Assembly (NCBI GenBank): GCA_029558955.1 | Contig: JAKQCW010000081.1 | Coordinates: 1 to 35,241 of the forward strand | DNA from: Chloroflexota bacterium | Lineage (GTDB): Bacteria > Chloroflexota > Anaerolineae > JAAEKA01 | Reading direction: 5' to 3' | Length of the DNA: 35,241 bases | Notes under the pieces: generated by a model | Seen by the model: the letters and a program-made list of their open reading frames with translations, nothing else | Told to the model about the DNA's origin: nothing | Databases searched by the model: none | Shown here: positions 1-9,046 of the stretch, one piece after another | How the letters are laid out: the number at the start of each line of letters is the position of its first letter | Numbering within the stretch: position 1 is the stretch's first letter | Made by a program: the position numbers and the translations under genes

Positions 1-19
1 TGATCTCGTCGATCTGTGC

Positions 20-25
20 TACAAT
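20..25 (+). promoter_or_regulatory. Extended -10 promoter element for the aldo/keto reductase
   Basis: TACAAT preceded by TGC gives an extended -10 element (TGn-TACAAT). A -35 box would fall at or beyond the left window edge, so it cannot be checked. Transcription would begin near base 32, about 47 bases before the start codon at 79. Confidence 0.45.
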
Positions 26-78
26 AGAGGTCGCTTTTCAAGCGCCCGGCGCTAACCCAGTCAAACAAAGGAGTTTCC

Positions 79-1071
79 ATGCAATACCGTCATCTTGGCC
101 GATCTGGCCTGCAAGTTTCCGCCCTTTCCTTCGGCGCCTGGGTCACCTTCGCCCAGCAGTATGGCGAGGAGATGGCCTTCGACTGCATGAAGGCCGCCTA
201 CGACGCGGGCGTCAATTTCTTCGACAACGCCGAGGTCTACGCCCAGGGCCAGGCTGAAACCGTGATGGTCAACGTCATCAAGCGCGCCGGCTGGAAGCGC
301 TCCGACCTGGTGATCTCCACCAAGATCTTCTGGGGCGGCGATGGCCCCAACGACACCGGCCTGAGCCGCAAGCATGTCATCGAAGGGGCCAATGCCGCGC
401 TGGCCCGCCTGCAAGTGGACTACGTGGATCTGATCTTCTGTCACCGGCCTGACATCTACACCCCTATCGAGGAGACGGTGCGGGCCATGAGCTACCTGGT
501 GGACAGCGGCAAGGCCTTCTACTGGGGCACCAGCGAATGGAGCGCAGCCGATATCATGGAGGCCTACCAGATCGCCCGCCGCGAACATCTGACGCCGCCG
601 ACCATGGAGCAACCCCAGTACCACATGCTCCACCGCGAGCGGGTGGAGAAGGAATATGCCCGGCTCTACCAGGAGATCGGGCTGGGCACGACCATCTGGA
701 GCCCGCTGGCCAGCGGCCTTCTGACCGGCAAGTACAACGACGGCATCCCCGCAGGGACGCGCGTCTCCCTGGAGGGCTACGAATGGCTGCGCAAGAACTT
801 CGAGAGCCCGCAGGGCCAGGCCAACATCGCCAAGGCGCGGCAGCTTGCGCCCATCGCCGGAGAGCTGGGCTGCACCCAGTCGCAGTTGGCCATCGCCTGG
901 TGTCTGAAGAACCCCAACGTCAGCACCGTCATCACCGGCGCCAGCCGCGCCGAGCAGGTGGTCGAGAACATGGCCAGCCTGGATGTGGTGGAGAAGCTCA
1001 CCCCCGAGGTGATGGCGCGCATCGAGGAGATCCTGGACAACAAGCCCAAGCCGCCCAGCGACTACCGTTGA
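79..1071 (+). CDS. Aldo/keto reductase, Kv-beta-like (AKR6-type)
   Basis: A cytosolic NADPH-dependent oxidoreductase of 330 aa, the full length for the family, expected to reduce aldehydes or ketones. It is a TIM-barrel AKR. The catalytic tetrad is visible as D49 and Y54 in FFDNAEVY, K82 in ISTK and H122 in FCHRPD. The late segment [11 protein letters not shown] is the usual NADP phosphate-binding region. The N-terminus ([19 protein letters not shown]) and the [11 protein letters not shown] stretch are typical of the voltage-gated potassium channel beta-subunit-like branch, although no channel gene is nearby. The start at 79 is supported by AAAGGAG at 67-73, five bases upstream. It is monocistronic and convergent with the carbonic anhydrase gene that ends 58 bases downstream. 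The substrate cannot be told from sequence. Confidence 0.95.
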   Translation: MQYRHLGRSGLQVSALSFGAWVTFAQQYGEEMAFDCMKAAYDAGVNFFDNAEVYAQGQAETVMVNVIKRAGWKRSDLVISTKIFWGGDGPNDTGLSRKHVIEGANAALARLQVDYVDLIFCHRPDIYTPIEETVRAMSYLVDSGKAFYWGTSEWSAADIMEAYQIARREHLTPPTMEQPQYHMLHRERVEKEYARLYQEIGLGTTIWSPLASGLLTGKYNDGIPAGTRVSLEGYEWLRKNFESPQGQANIAKARQLAPIAGELGCTQSQLAIAWCLKNPNVSTVITGASRAEQVVENMASLDVVEKLTPEVMARIEEILDNKPKPPSDYR

Positions 1072-1129
1072 GCCTCAACCGCCCGCGTGCTGCGATCAGT
1101 CAGGAAAACAGGTTCGCCGGGCGGCCGGT

Positions 1130-1762
1130 TCAGGCCTTGAACCGGTAGATCGCTTCGAGCTGGTCGGCGTTCTCGATGGTGACAGCCAGATCCTCGATGA
1201 TGCCGTCCTTGAGGCCGTAGATCCAGCCATGCACGGCCAGGGGCTGGCCGCGCCGCCAGGCAGCCTGCACGACACCGGTGTAGCAAACGTTGGCCACTTG
1301 TCGCGCCACGTTCAACTCGCAAAGGCGGTCGTTGCGGGCCTCCGCATCGTCGATGGCCGCCAGCTCGGCGCTGTGTTCCCGGTAGAGGTCCTTGATGTAA
1401 CGTAGCCAGTTGTCGATCAACCCGTAGGACTTGTTGGTCATGGCCGCGGTCACGCCGCCGCAGCCGTAATGGCCGCAGACGATGACATGCTTGACCTGGA
1501 GCACATCCACGGCGTATTGGATCACCGACAGGCAGTTCACGTCGGTGTGCACCATCAGGTTGGCCACGTTGCGGTGTACAAAGACCTCACCCGGATCAAC
1601 GCCGATGATCACATTGGCCGATACCCGGCTGTCAGAGCAGCCGATCCAGAGAAACTGCGGCGTCTGTTGGTGTACCAGCCGGGAAAAGAAGCCCGGATCC
1701 GCCGCGATGCGGCCGGCCGACCAACGCCGGTTGTTGTCCAAGAGTTGTTGTAGAGCGTGCAT
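1130..1762 (-). CDS. can: Beta-class carbonic anhydrase
   Basis: A zinc enzyme interconverting CO2 and bicarbonate in the cytosol, supplying bicarbonate to carboxylases and helping pH balance. From the ATG at 1762 it is 210 aa, normal for the class. Zinc ligands are C42 (in GCSDSR), H98 and C101 (in CGHYGCGG), and the D44-R46 catalytic dyad is present. The frame stays open upstream to a GTG at 1834, which would add 24 residues. I prefer 1762 because family members begin near MHALQQLLDNN and the extension reads through a repeat. No good Shine-Dalgarno is seen before either start. The gene is transcribed away from osmC, and its probable promoter at 1884-1911 leaves a leader of about 115 bases that contains two copies of a 32-base repeat. 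Confidence 0.95.
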   Translation of the reverse strand: MHALQQLLDNNRRWSAGRIAADPGFFSRLVHQQTPQFLWIGCSDSRVSANVIIGVDPGEVFVHRNVANLMVHTDVNCLSVIQYAVDVLQVKHVIVCGHYGCGGVTAAMTNKSYGLIDNWLRYIKDLYREHSAELAAIDDAEARNDRLCELNVARQVANVCYTGVVQAAWRRGQPLAVHGWIYGLKDGIIEDLAVTIENADQLEAIYRFKA

Positions 1763-1794
1763 AGCAGGATCGCCGATCAGAACAAGAAAAGAGC

Positions 1795-1867
1795 GCTCAG
1801 GCCGGTCTCCGACCGAGTCGTCGCAGATGCTCACTGCTCAGGCCGGTCTCCGACCGAGCCGTCGCAG
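1795..1867. repeat. Two direct copies of a 32-bp REP-like repeat
   Basis: Copies at 1795-1826 and 1836-1867 differ at a single base (GAGTCG versus GAGCCG) and repeat with a 41-base period. Each contains the mini-hairpin CGGTC-TCC-GACCG. They lie in the predicted 5' leader of the carbonic anhydrase transcript. A similar CGGTC...GACCG pair appears near 13455-13490, so this looks like a dispersed intergenic repeat family. Confidence 0.7.
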
Positions 1868-1883
1868 GTACAGGTCCTGCCTC

Positions 1884-1911
1884 ATTATAGCCCACCCCAA
1901 ACAACCACCAA
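1884..1911 (-). promoter_or_regulatory. Probable promoter of the carbonic anhydrase gene
   Basis: On the minus strand a perfect TATAAT (1884-1889) is preceded after a 16-base spacer by TTGGTG (1906-1911), a 3/6 match to the -35 consensus. Transcription would start near 1877. Confidence 0.5.
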
Positions 1912-1960
1912 ATCAACGCCCAGCCCTCCCAGCAATTCCAGATATGACGGCCGGCCAATC

Positions 1961-1991
1961 CGGAGTCGAGCCTTCAGGCGGTCGGCGCGCT
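1961..1991. repeat. Solo copy of the 31-bp GGAGTCGAGCCTTCAGGCGG repeat
   Basis: Its first 24 bases are identical to the second unit of the tandem array at 13300-13392, with two mismatches in the remaining bases. It includes the small palindrome GCCTTCAGGC. Two loci 11 kb apart show that it is dispersed in this genome. Confidence 0.7.
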
Positions 1992-2192
1992 CGATTCGCC
2001 CCCACCAAACCCCTGCTGCGCGCCAGCCGCCGCCTGGCCGATCGACGCCGCGAGGCGCGTCAGTCGCCCCGCAAACCGCCGAGCTGGCGCACTGGAACCG
2101 CTCATACTGCAAAATCAGGGCCTGGCTGTTACCCTTGGGTTGTCCGATCCATCACGCGATCTGCGGATCATCATAACAAAGGAGCATAATTT

Positions 2193-2615
2193 ATGTCAAC
2201 CACCCGTTCGGAAGCAATCTGGAATGGCACCCTCAAAGAGGGCAATGGAACCATGAAGGTCGCCAGCGGCTACTTCGAGGGGCCGTACACCTTCGCCACC
2301 CGCTTCGAGGGCGGCGCCAAGGGCACCAACCCCGAGGAGCTCATCGGCGCGGCCCACGCCGGCTGCTATTCCATGTTCCTCTCGGCGCTGCTGACCAACA
2401 ACGGCACGCCGCCGGAGCGCATCCACACCACGGCCACCGTCCACCTGACGGCCGGCCCCACCATCAGCAAGATCGAGCTCAACTGTGAGGCGCAGGCGCC
2501 TGGCCTGGACGCCGCCCTTTTCCAGGAGCTGGCCGCCGAAGCCAAGGCCAAGTGCCCCGTTTCCAAGGCGCTGGCCGCGGTCAACGAAGTGGTGCTGACC
2601 GCCACGCTGCTCTAG
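2193..2615 (+). CDS. osmC: OsmC family peroxiredoxin
   Basis: A thiol-dependent peroxidase that detoxifies organic hydroperoxides, cytosolic and usually induced by osmotic or oxidative stress. The 140-aa length matches OsmC (about 140 aa) rather than the larger OsmC-fusion proteins. The two redox cysteines are C58 in AHAGCYSM and C121 in AKCPVSKAL, and the conserved glutamate lies in NPEEL (residues 46-50). The start at 2193 is set by AAAGGAG at 2178-2184. It stands alone, divergent from carbonic anhydrase and convergent with msrB, sharing a bidirectional terminator with it. Its closeness to MsrB suggests a small oxidative-stress neighbourhood, though the two genes are on opposite strands and not co-transcribed. 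Confidence 0.95.
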   Translation: MSTTRSEAIWNGTLKEGNGTMKVASGYFEGPYTFATRFEGGAKGTNPEELIGAAHAGCYSMFLSALLTNNGTPPERIHTTATVHLTAGPTISKIELNCEAQAPGLDAALFQELAAEAKAKCPVSKALAAVNEVVLTATLL

Positions 2616-2657
2616 CGCGGGGATCAGGGCCAACATCGTTGCGTCCTGTCTGACAGA

Positions 2658-2693
2658 AAAGCGTGGCAGTCCTCGGAAGGACTGCCACGCTTT
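2658..2693. terminator. Bidirectional intrinsic terminator between osmC and msrB
   Basis: A perfect 16-bp stem (2658-2673 pairing with 2678-2693) closes a CGGA loop. The arms begin with AAA and end with TTT, so each strand reads a short U-run (CTTTCTTTC on plus). It sits between two convergent genes. Confidence 0.85.
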
Positions 2694-2703
2694 CTTTCAG
2701 TTG

Positions 2704-3114
<411 letters not shown>

Positions 3115-3434
3115 GATCTGATCTCCCAGGTATTCAGGCGCCAGGGGCGGTGCAGCCTTCCTGGCAATGAGCGTCATCGCGGTCGGTATTGTACTCACCG
3201 GGCACGATCTGTCCACCCGACGGCAGAGCGCCTCCTGGAGCAACGGCAGCGCCGGCCCCCTGTTTTTGACGCGATGCAGCCAAGGTGGCCATCATCGCGC
3301 CATCGAACGGCAAGAGCGCCGGCGGGGGACTGCAAGCTGCGGGAACAGCCGTGACCCCGACGCGCAGGTTCCGGGCACACCTGGCCTTTTCTGTCTGGCC
3401 AGGGCGCCCGGAACCATGTCCGCGGCGAACGGGA
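3115..3434. other. 320-base gap between yceI and msrB
   Basis: Holds the msrB promoter and ribosome binding site at its left end. The rest, about 3216-3434, has overlapping short open frames without recognisable protein features and no clear terminator for yceI. I see nothing else there. Confidence 0.5.
3188..3215 (-). promoter_or_regulatory. Probable msrB promoter
   Basis: Minus-strand TACAAT (3188-3193) with TGGACA (3210-3215) at a 16-base spacing, matching 5/6 in each box. The predicted start near 3181 gives a leader of about 66 bases. Confidence 0.55.
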
Positions 3435-4049
3435 TCAGTTCACCCCAACCTGAGTACGCTCGCCCTTGACCGCAGCCGTGGCGCCTGAGCGCACGGCATC
3501 GGCGGCCAAGGGCTCTTGCACGGACTCGGGCTGCTGAACGAACTCGGTTTCGATGGAGATGGTGATCTCCTTGGCCACCAGCCAGCCGCCCGTCTCCAGA
3601 GCCACGTTCCAGGTCAGGCCCCAGTCCTCGCGGTTGATCTTGGTCGAGGCCTCGAAGCCGATGGAGGTGGCGCCCCAGGGGGACTTGGAAGAGCCGAGAT
3701 AGGACACATCCAGCGTCACCGGCTTGGTCACGCCACGAATGGTGAGGTCGCCGTGCAGTTTGGCGCTCTCGTTGCCGGTGCGCTCGATCCGGCTGCTCTT
3801 GAAAACCATCTCCGGGTAAGACTCGGCGTCGAAGAAGTCGGCCGACCGGAGGTGGGCGTCGCGCTTCTCGTCCTTGGTGAAAATGCTGGCAGTCTGGATG
3901 CGAGCCTCGACCGTGGCCTGCTCCGGGTGTGCGGTGTCGAGGTTGAAATCGATGTCGAAATCCTGGAACTCGCCGCGCACCTTGGACAACATCATGTGGC
4001 GGGCGACGAAGTTAACGGTGGTGTGGGAAGCATCAGTCTTCCAAATCAT
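3435..4049 (-). CDS. YceI family lipocalin-like protein
   Basis: A YceI-domain protein, a beta-barrel that binds isoprenoid- or fatty-acid-type ligands in characterised relatives; the exact role is unknown. At 204 aa, the YceI fold covers about residues 1-165, opening with WKTDASHTTVNFVARHMM and including LTIRGVTKPVTLDV and KINREDWGLTWN. The last 40 residues are a low-complexity extension. There is no signal peptide, so unlike periplasmic E. coli YceI it should be cytosolic. AAGGAG at 4059-4064 supports the start at 4049, and a promoter lies at 4109-4137. Confidence 0.92.
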   Translation of the reverse strand: MIWKTDASHTTVNFVARHMMLSKVRGEFQDFDIDFNLDTAHPEQATVEARIQTASIFTKDEKRDAHLRSADFFDAESYPEMVFKSSRIERTGNESAKLHGDLTIRGVTKPVTLDVSYLGSSKSPWGATSIGFEASTKINREDWGLTWNVALETGGWLVAKEITISIETEFVQQPESVQEPLAADAVRSGATAAVKGERTQVGVN

Positions 4050-4108
4050 GGTAGGTATCTCCTTCAGTGAGTGATCGATGGATTGGATTTGTTTTACTAA
4101 CCTTAATG

Positions 4109-4137
4109 ATTATACATTAAACTATCTGGCATTGAAT
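4109..4137 (-). promoter_or_regulatory. Promoter of the YceI gene
   Basis: A perfect minus-strand TATAAT (4109-4114) lies in an AT-rich patch of an otherwise GC-rich region. A weak -35 (ATTCAA, 4132-4137) is 17 bases away. The predicted transcript start is near 4102. Confidence 0.6.
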
Positions 4138-4200
4138 GTTATGCCGCTTCCAATCTGGTCGTCCAGCCAGCCCCCCGAGGGACACGCCGCGCCCAAGCGA

Positions 4201-4230
4201 AGAGGCCGCTGCCTGGGGGCAGCGGCCTCT
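4201..4230 (-). terminator. Terminator hairpin downstream of icd
   Basis: A perfect 13-bp stem (4201-4213 with 4218-4230, loop TGGG) about 120 bases after the icd stop. On the minus strand the stem ends in TCTTCGCTT, so the U-run is weak. It separates icd from the yceI promoter. The rest of the 4050-4352 gap has no other recognised feature. Confidence 0.6.
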
Positions 4231-4352
4231 TTGATCTCTGGTCAACCGGCTGAGCCAACGCTCTCGCCGTCGTTATGTCGATGCCAGCGCCGGCAACCGA
4301 TCGCTGGAAAGGTTGGCGGATATGCTGGCCTGTCGAGCATCGAAGGTGCTCA

Positions 4353-5597
<1,245 letters not shown>

Positions 5598-5646
5598 GGG
5601 TGTTCGTGGAACTCCTTCTGAATGGATTTGCTGTGAAACGTCTATA

Positions 5647-5871
5647 TCAATCTACCTCGAACAGTGTGCGAGGTAGTCCAGATTGTCGGATGATACCTGC
5701 CAGGGTTCCCATGTTGAGCTCAGCATGATCGGGTACCGGCACGGTTATTGTCGTGCGGCCGTCTTTCTTCTGCATAATCATATGGCTTCCCTTTCTTCAC
5801 ACTTGCACAAAGCCGTGCTCAGCCATAATCCTGCACGCATCCCGGCCCGAAAGACGACGCAGCTTAGGCAC
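5647..5871 (-). pseudogene. hicA: hicA toxin gene with an in-frame nonsense codon
   Basis: HicA toxins are small double-stranded-RNA-binding-fold mRNA interferases. The reading from a GTG at 5871 gives a 74-codon HicA of normal length and order: PKLRRLSGRDACRIMAEHGF, then RKGSHMIM with the catalytic histidine, then TITVPVPDHAELNMGTLAGI and [10 protein letters not shown]. Codon 25, expected to be arginine in the VRRKGSH region, is TGA (bases 5797-5799), a single C-to-T change from CGA. The rest of the frame is intact, so the loss is recent or the codon is read through. The start overlaps the hicB end by 8 bases. A sequencing error is the main alternative. Confidence 0.8.
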
Positions 5872-6136
5872 GGCCCATACTCGCTCTATGCGACGACCGC
5901 GATGCCGTGGATGGCATCAACGGCATGATGGGCATCACGTAGGTCTCTGTCTTGAGCCTGCGACGAATCTCCGAGGGAGACGCAGCCTCCAAGAAACCCT
6001 CGACCGCCTCGTCCAGGTTCAGTCGGGCGACTTCGACGGTCTCTCCCTGGCTCACAACGTCAAACTCCGGGCATGTGGCAACATAGCTGTCTCCTTCACG
6101 CTCGATGATAGCCGTCAACTGTAACATTCTATTCAT
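5864..6136 (-). CDS. hicB: HicB-family antitoxin
   Basis: A 90-aa partner of HicA that folds like an inactive RNase H and neutralises the toxin. Residues 1-60 are typical: MLQLTAIIEREGDSYVATCP, EFDVVSQGETVEVARLNLDEAVEGF and ASPSEIRRRL. Homologues usually end soon after with an EVAV-like strand. Here the frame instead runs through MPIMPLMPSTASRSSHRASMGRA. The +1 frame at the same place reads IHGIAVVA followed by TAG, which looks like the ancestral end, so a one-base frameshift has probably altered the tail. No strong Shine-Dalgarno is seen. A 33-base palindrome lies 39 bases upstream and may be its operator. Confidence 0.85.
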   Translation of the reverse strand: MNRMLQLTAIIEREGDSYVATCPEFDVVSQGETVEVARLNLDEAVEGFLEAASPSEIRRRLKTETYVMPIMPLMPSTASRSSHRASMGRA

Positions 6137-6174
6137 GATGGGTCTCGCCTAAACTTCTCTGTCTATGCGGGCGA

Positions 6175-6207
6175 AGAAGTTCGACTTCTGGCAGAAGTCG
6201 AACTTCT
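6175..6207. repeat. 33-base perfect palindrome upstream of hicB
   Basis: A 16-base arm (6175-6190) is inverted exactly at 6192-6207 around one central base. Smaller inverted units (AGTTCGACTT) nest within it. It lies between the 53-aa ORF and hicB, where toxin-antitoxin operators are found. It has no U-run, so an operator or REP-type hairpin is likelier than a terminator. Confidence 0.7.
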
Positions 6208-6238
6208 GAATCTTCAACCAATTTTGAACACGCCCATC

Positions 6239-6400
6239 TCAGATTATGGGGCTGACTTCGTATTTCGCCAATCCTTCAGCTATCAACATCGTCGCCAGCA
6301 CTTCCCTGTCCACGCCGCGCTGCTCAGCTTGCTCGGCGAGCCGCCTTGCCAGTAACCTGCTGGTCATCTCATCCAGCAATGTATCGTTGACAGGTCTCAT
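6239..6400 (-). CDS. Small 53-aa protein of unknown function
   Basis: Not a family I recognise. The chosen start at 6400 has AGAGGA six bases upstream and follows the tup terminator. The frame is open to 6490, but that part would read through the terminator hairpin. The product is predicted all-helical and charged (LLDEMTSRLLARRLAEQAEQ, then VLATMLIAEGLAKYEV). Its size and its place just upstream of hicB are like those of antitoxin-type or DNA-binding small proteins. It may form a short operon with hicB-hicA across 102 bases, but no further evidence supports a function. Confidence 0.5.
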   Translation of the reverse strand: MRPVNDTLLDEMTSRLLARRLAEQAEQRGVDREVLATMLIAEGLAKYEVSPII

Positions 6401-6440
6401 GTGATCCTCTGCATACCAATCCCAACACACACGATTAACA

Positions 6441-6473
6441 AAAAAACGGGCTGGCTGCTTCGCCAGCCAGCCC
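6441..6473 (-). terminator. Strong intrinsic terminator of the tup operon
   Basis: On the minus strand a GGGCTGGCTG/CAGCCAGCCC stem (10 bp, loop GCGAAG) is followed by GTTTTTTTG. It lies 47 bases after the tupA stop. Confidence 0.9.
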
Positions 6474-6519
6474 AATTCTACACCAAACACGAAGATATCA
6501 CAAAGCCGTCAGTCCCAAG

Positions 6520-7461
6520 CTACTGGCTGGCCTGCCACTGCGCCGAGCTGGGATAGAAGAGCGGCTGGCCGAACTGCTCCACGCCGTACTCCGCGATCAG
6601 CTTCTGAGTCTCCAGCGCGGTGATCCACTCGACGAACTTGGTCGCCAGGTCGGCGTTGACGTTGGGGTGCAGCTCCGGATTGACTGCCAACACGCCGTAG
6701 GGGTTGAGCAGCACCTTGTCCTGGTTTTCGGCCAGGTTCTCGCCGCCCACCAGGATCGCCAGGTTGGGCAGCTTGTCGCGCATGGAGAGATAGGTGCCGC
6801 GGTCGGTCAGGGTGTAGGCGCCCGCCTCGTTGGCGAAGACCAGCGTGTCGCCCATGCCCTGGCCCAGCGAGTTGTACCAGCCCATCTCGGCCGTGGGGGT
6901 GAAGGGGATCGACGCCCAGATGGTCATCTCCTTGTTGTGGGTGCCCGAGTTGTCGCCGCGGCTGGCGAAGGGCTGGCCGGCGTCCGCGATGGCCCCGAAC
7001 GCCTCCTTGGCCAGCGCCATGCCGACCACGCCGGCGGGATCCTCGCTGGGCCCGACGATGATGAAGTCGTTGTACATCACGTCGAAGCGCTCTTTGGCGA
7101 AGCCGTCGGCCACGAACTTGTCCTCGGCCTTGCGGCTGTGCACCAACACCACATCTGCATCCCCTTTGCTGCCGATCTCCAGCGCCTGGCCGGTGCCCAC
7201 GGCGACCACATCGACCTTGGCGTTGAACTGCTGCTGGAAGTCGGGCAGGATGGCATCCAGCAGGCCGGAGTCGGCGGTGCTGGTGGTGGTGGCCAGAATC
7301 AGCCTGGCCGGCGCGGCGGCCGCCGCCTCGGTGGGCGCTGCCGGTTCGGCCGGCTCAGCCGGCGGCGCGACCGGAACCGGTGTGGCCGGCGGCGCGCAGG
7401 CGATCACCATGGCCAGAACCAACAGCAGGCTGGCCAGCATCAGAATGGATCGTTTGAACAT
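6520..7461 (-). CDS. tupA: Tungstate ABC transporter substrate-binding lipoprotein
   Basis: Extracytoplasmic receptor for the tungstate oxyanion, feeding tungsto- or molybdo-enzymes. The 313-aa protein starts with a lipoprotein signal, hydrophobic residues 6-20 and lipobox VIAC with C22. A Pro/Ala/Glu-rich linker follows (about 23-52), then the TupA domain. ATTTSTADSGLLD, with the TTTS oxyanion-binding motif, and SRGDNSGTHNKE and LTDRGTYLS are the family hallmarks that separate TupA from ModA. AAGGAG at 7468-7473 fixes the start. It is the last gene of tupB-tupC-tupA, 45 bases after tupC, and is followed by a strong terminator. Confidence 0.95.
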   Translation of the reverse strand: MFKRSILMLASLLLVLAMVIACAPPATPVPVAPPAEPAEPAAPTEAAAAAPARLILATTTSTADSGLLDAILPDFQQQFNAKVDVVAVGTGQALEIGSKGDADVVLVHSRKAEDKFVADGFAKERFDVMYNDFIIVGPSEDPAGVVGMALAKEAFGAIADAGQPFASRGDNSGTHNKEMTIWASIPFTPTAEMGWYNSLGQGMGDTLVFANEAGAYTLTDRGTYLSMRDKLPNLAILVGGENLAENQDKVLLNPYGVLAVNPELHPNVNADLATKFVEWITALETQKLIAEYGVEQFGQPLFYPSSAQWQASQ

Positions 7462-7506
7462 GGGGAACTCCTTTCAGTGTGTACGCAGGGCGAGACCTGA
7501 GAAGTC

Positions 7507-8241
7507 TCAATAGACCATATCGCCGCGCACGAAAGCCGCCGTGCGCGGGTCTGTGGGTGCGTCGAAGAAGGTCTGGACATCGGCGAACTCGATCAGCCGA
7601 CCCTCCAGCATGAAGCCCACCCGGTGGGCCAGCCGATGCGCCTGGAAAATGTTGTGCGTCACCAGCACCGTGGTGGTGCGCTCTTCCTGGTTCAGAGTGC
7701 GCACGATCTGCTCGATCAGGCTCACGTTGTACGGGTCCAGGTTGGCCGTCGGCTCGTCCAGCAACAGCACATCGGGCTGGATCACCATGGCCCGGGCCAG
7801 GGCGACCCGCTGCGCCTCGCCGCCCGACAGAGTGCGCGCCTGCTGCCGGGCCAGATGGGCCAGGCCCACCTGCTGCAAGGCCAGATCGACCTGCTGCGTC
7901 GCATCGCGCAGGCCGCGCAGCTTCAGGCCGAACTGCACGTTGGCCTGCACCGACCGGTTGAGCAGCACCGGCCGCTGCGAGACGGTGGTCACCTGGCGGC
8001 GGGTGGCCAGCGGCGCCTCAGTATTGGGGCCGTAGGTGAAATCGCCGTAGCGGACCAGGCCGGCGCTGGGCGGCTCCAGAAAGTTGAGCAGGCGCAGCAG
8101 CGTGCTCTTGCCCGCGCCGCTGGGGCCGACCAGCGCCAGGATCTCGCCGCGCTGGATCTCCAGGTGGTCGATCTGCAACACCTGCCGGCCGGCATAGCTC
8201 TTGCTGAGCCCCTCGATCTGATAGCAGGGCGCTGACGTCAT
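7507..8241 (-). CDS. tupC: Tungstate ABC transporter ATP-binding protein
   Basis: Energises tungstate import with TupB and TupA. The 244-aa protein has a complete nucleotide-binding domain: Walker A GPSGAGKST (39-47), Q-loop QRP near 89, signature LSGGEAQR (138-145), Walker B VLLLDEP (158-164), D-loop NLDP and switch H196 in LVTHN. Its ATG overlaps the tupB stop as ATGA (8238-8241), implying translational coupling. The substrate assignment rests on TupA. Confidence 0.94.
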   Translation of the reverse strand: MTSAPCYQIEGLSKSYAGRQVLQIDHLEIQRGEILALVGPSGAGKSTLLRLLNFLEPPSAGLVRYGDFTYGPNTEAPLATRRQVTTVSQRPVLLNRSVQANVQFGLKLRGLRDATQQVDLALQQVGLAHLARQQARTLSGGEAQRVALARAMVIQPDVLLLDEPTANLDPYNVSLIEQIVRTLNQEERTTTVLVTHNIFQAHRLAHRVGFMLEGRLIEFADVQTFFDAPTDPRTAAFVRGDMVY

Positions 8242-8951
8242 GTGTCGAAGGACCTCCCTTGCAGCCGCATCATCAGCGCGTTGATGACAAAAGTGATGCC
8301 CAAGAGGATCAGTCCCAGCGAGATGGCCAGATCGAAGTTGCCCTTGCGCGTCTCCAGCACGATGGCGGTGGTCAGCACCCGGGTGCGCCCATCGATGTTG
8401 CCGCCCACCAGCATCACCGCGCCCACCTCCGAGATGATGCCGCCAAAGCCGGCGATCACTGCCACGATCACGCCGATGCGCGCCTCGGCGACCACCGTCC
8501 AGGCCGTCTGCCAGGTGGTGGCGCCCAGCGACTCCACCTGTTGGCGGAGCTGCGGATCGACGCCCATCACCGCGGCCATGGTGAAGCCGGCCACCAGCGG
8601 AAAGGCGATGATGGTCTGGGCCATGATCATCGCGCCGGGGGTGAAGAGGCTGGGCACCAGCGGCGAGTTGAGCTGGCCCAGCGGGCCGCTGCGCGACAGA
8701 AGCAGATAGACCAGCAGGCCGATCACCACCGGCGGGAAGCCCATGCCGGTGTACATGAACGCCACCAGCAGCTTACGCCCCATGAAGCGCCACAGCCCCA
8801 GCGCCGCGCCCACCGGCACGCCGACCAGCGTGCTGAAGAAGAGGGCAATGCCCGACACCCGCAGCGACAGCGCCACGATCTCAGTCAGGGCCGAATCAGG
8901 ATTGAGGAGGAGGTCGATGGCCTGGCGCAGGCCATTCCAAAGCTCGTCGAT
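8238..8951 (-). CDS. tupB: Tungstate ABC transporter permease
   Basis: Inner-membrane channel subunit, with about five or six hydrophobic segments (such as VSGIALFFSTLVGVPVGAAL and ILLGITFVINALMM). The ABC coupling loop is LRQQVESLGATTWQTAWTVV. The frame is open to a TTG at 9083, but a near-consensus promoter lies inside that extension (9019-9046), so translation should begin below about 9012. TAGGAG on the minus strand sits just above the family-like N-terminus IDELWNGLRQAIDLLL, and the codon at correct spacing is ATC (8949-8951). I mark that as the likely but non-canonical start; there is no in-frame ATG or GTG after the promoter until well inside the protein. An assembly indel is the alternative. 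Confidence 0.9.
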   Translation of the reverse strand: MDELWNGLRQAIDLLLNPDSALTEIVALSLRVSGIALFFSTLVGVPVGAALGLWRFMGRKLLVAFMYTGMGFPPVVIGLLVYLLLSRSGPLGQLNSPLVPSLFTPGAMIMAQTIIAFPLVAGFTMAAVMGVDPQLRQQVESLGATTWQTAWTVVAEARIGVIVAVIAGFGGIISEVGAVMLVGGNIDGRTRVLTTAIVLETRKGNFDLAISLGLILLGITFVINALMMRLQGRSFDT

Positions 8952-9018
8952 GAGGCTTGCTCCTATGGTCGGTCTGCAAATGGCGGAGGAGGTGGATTTG
9001 GGTAACGGCTCCAACGCG

Positions 9019-9046
9019 ATTATACAAGTCCACAGCCTATTGTCAA
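9019..9046 (-). promoter_or_regulatory. Consensus sigma-70-type promoter of tupBCA
   Basis: Minus strand: TTGACA (9041-9046), a 16-base spacer, TATAAT (9019-9024). Both hexamers are perfect matches, the best promoter in the window. The transcript would start near 9011. Confidence 0.85.

Larger units (their letters stand above)
1763..2192. other. 430-base divergent intergenic region (can / osmC)
   Basis: This gap separates two divergently transcribed genes. It holds the paired 32-bp repeats, the minus-strand promoter at 1884-1911, and a solo copy of the 31-bp repeat at 1961-1991. Open frames across it show no recognisable protein and read through repeats. No convincing plus-strand promoter for osmC was found, only its ribosome binding site. 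Confidence 0.6.

Noticed and set aside
3115..3243. 43-residue N-terminal extension of MsrB
   Set aside because: It spans the predicted promoter and is not MsrB-like; the ATG at 3114 has a ribosome site and gives the normal length.
6401..6490. Longer version of the 53-aa ORF starting at 6490
   Set aside because: It would translate the tup terminator hairpin and U-run; AGAGGA supports the start at 6400.
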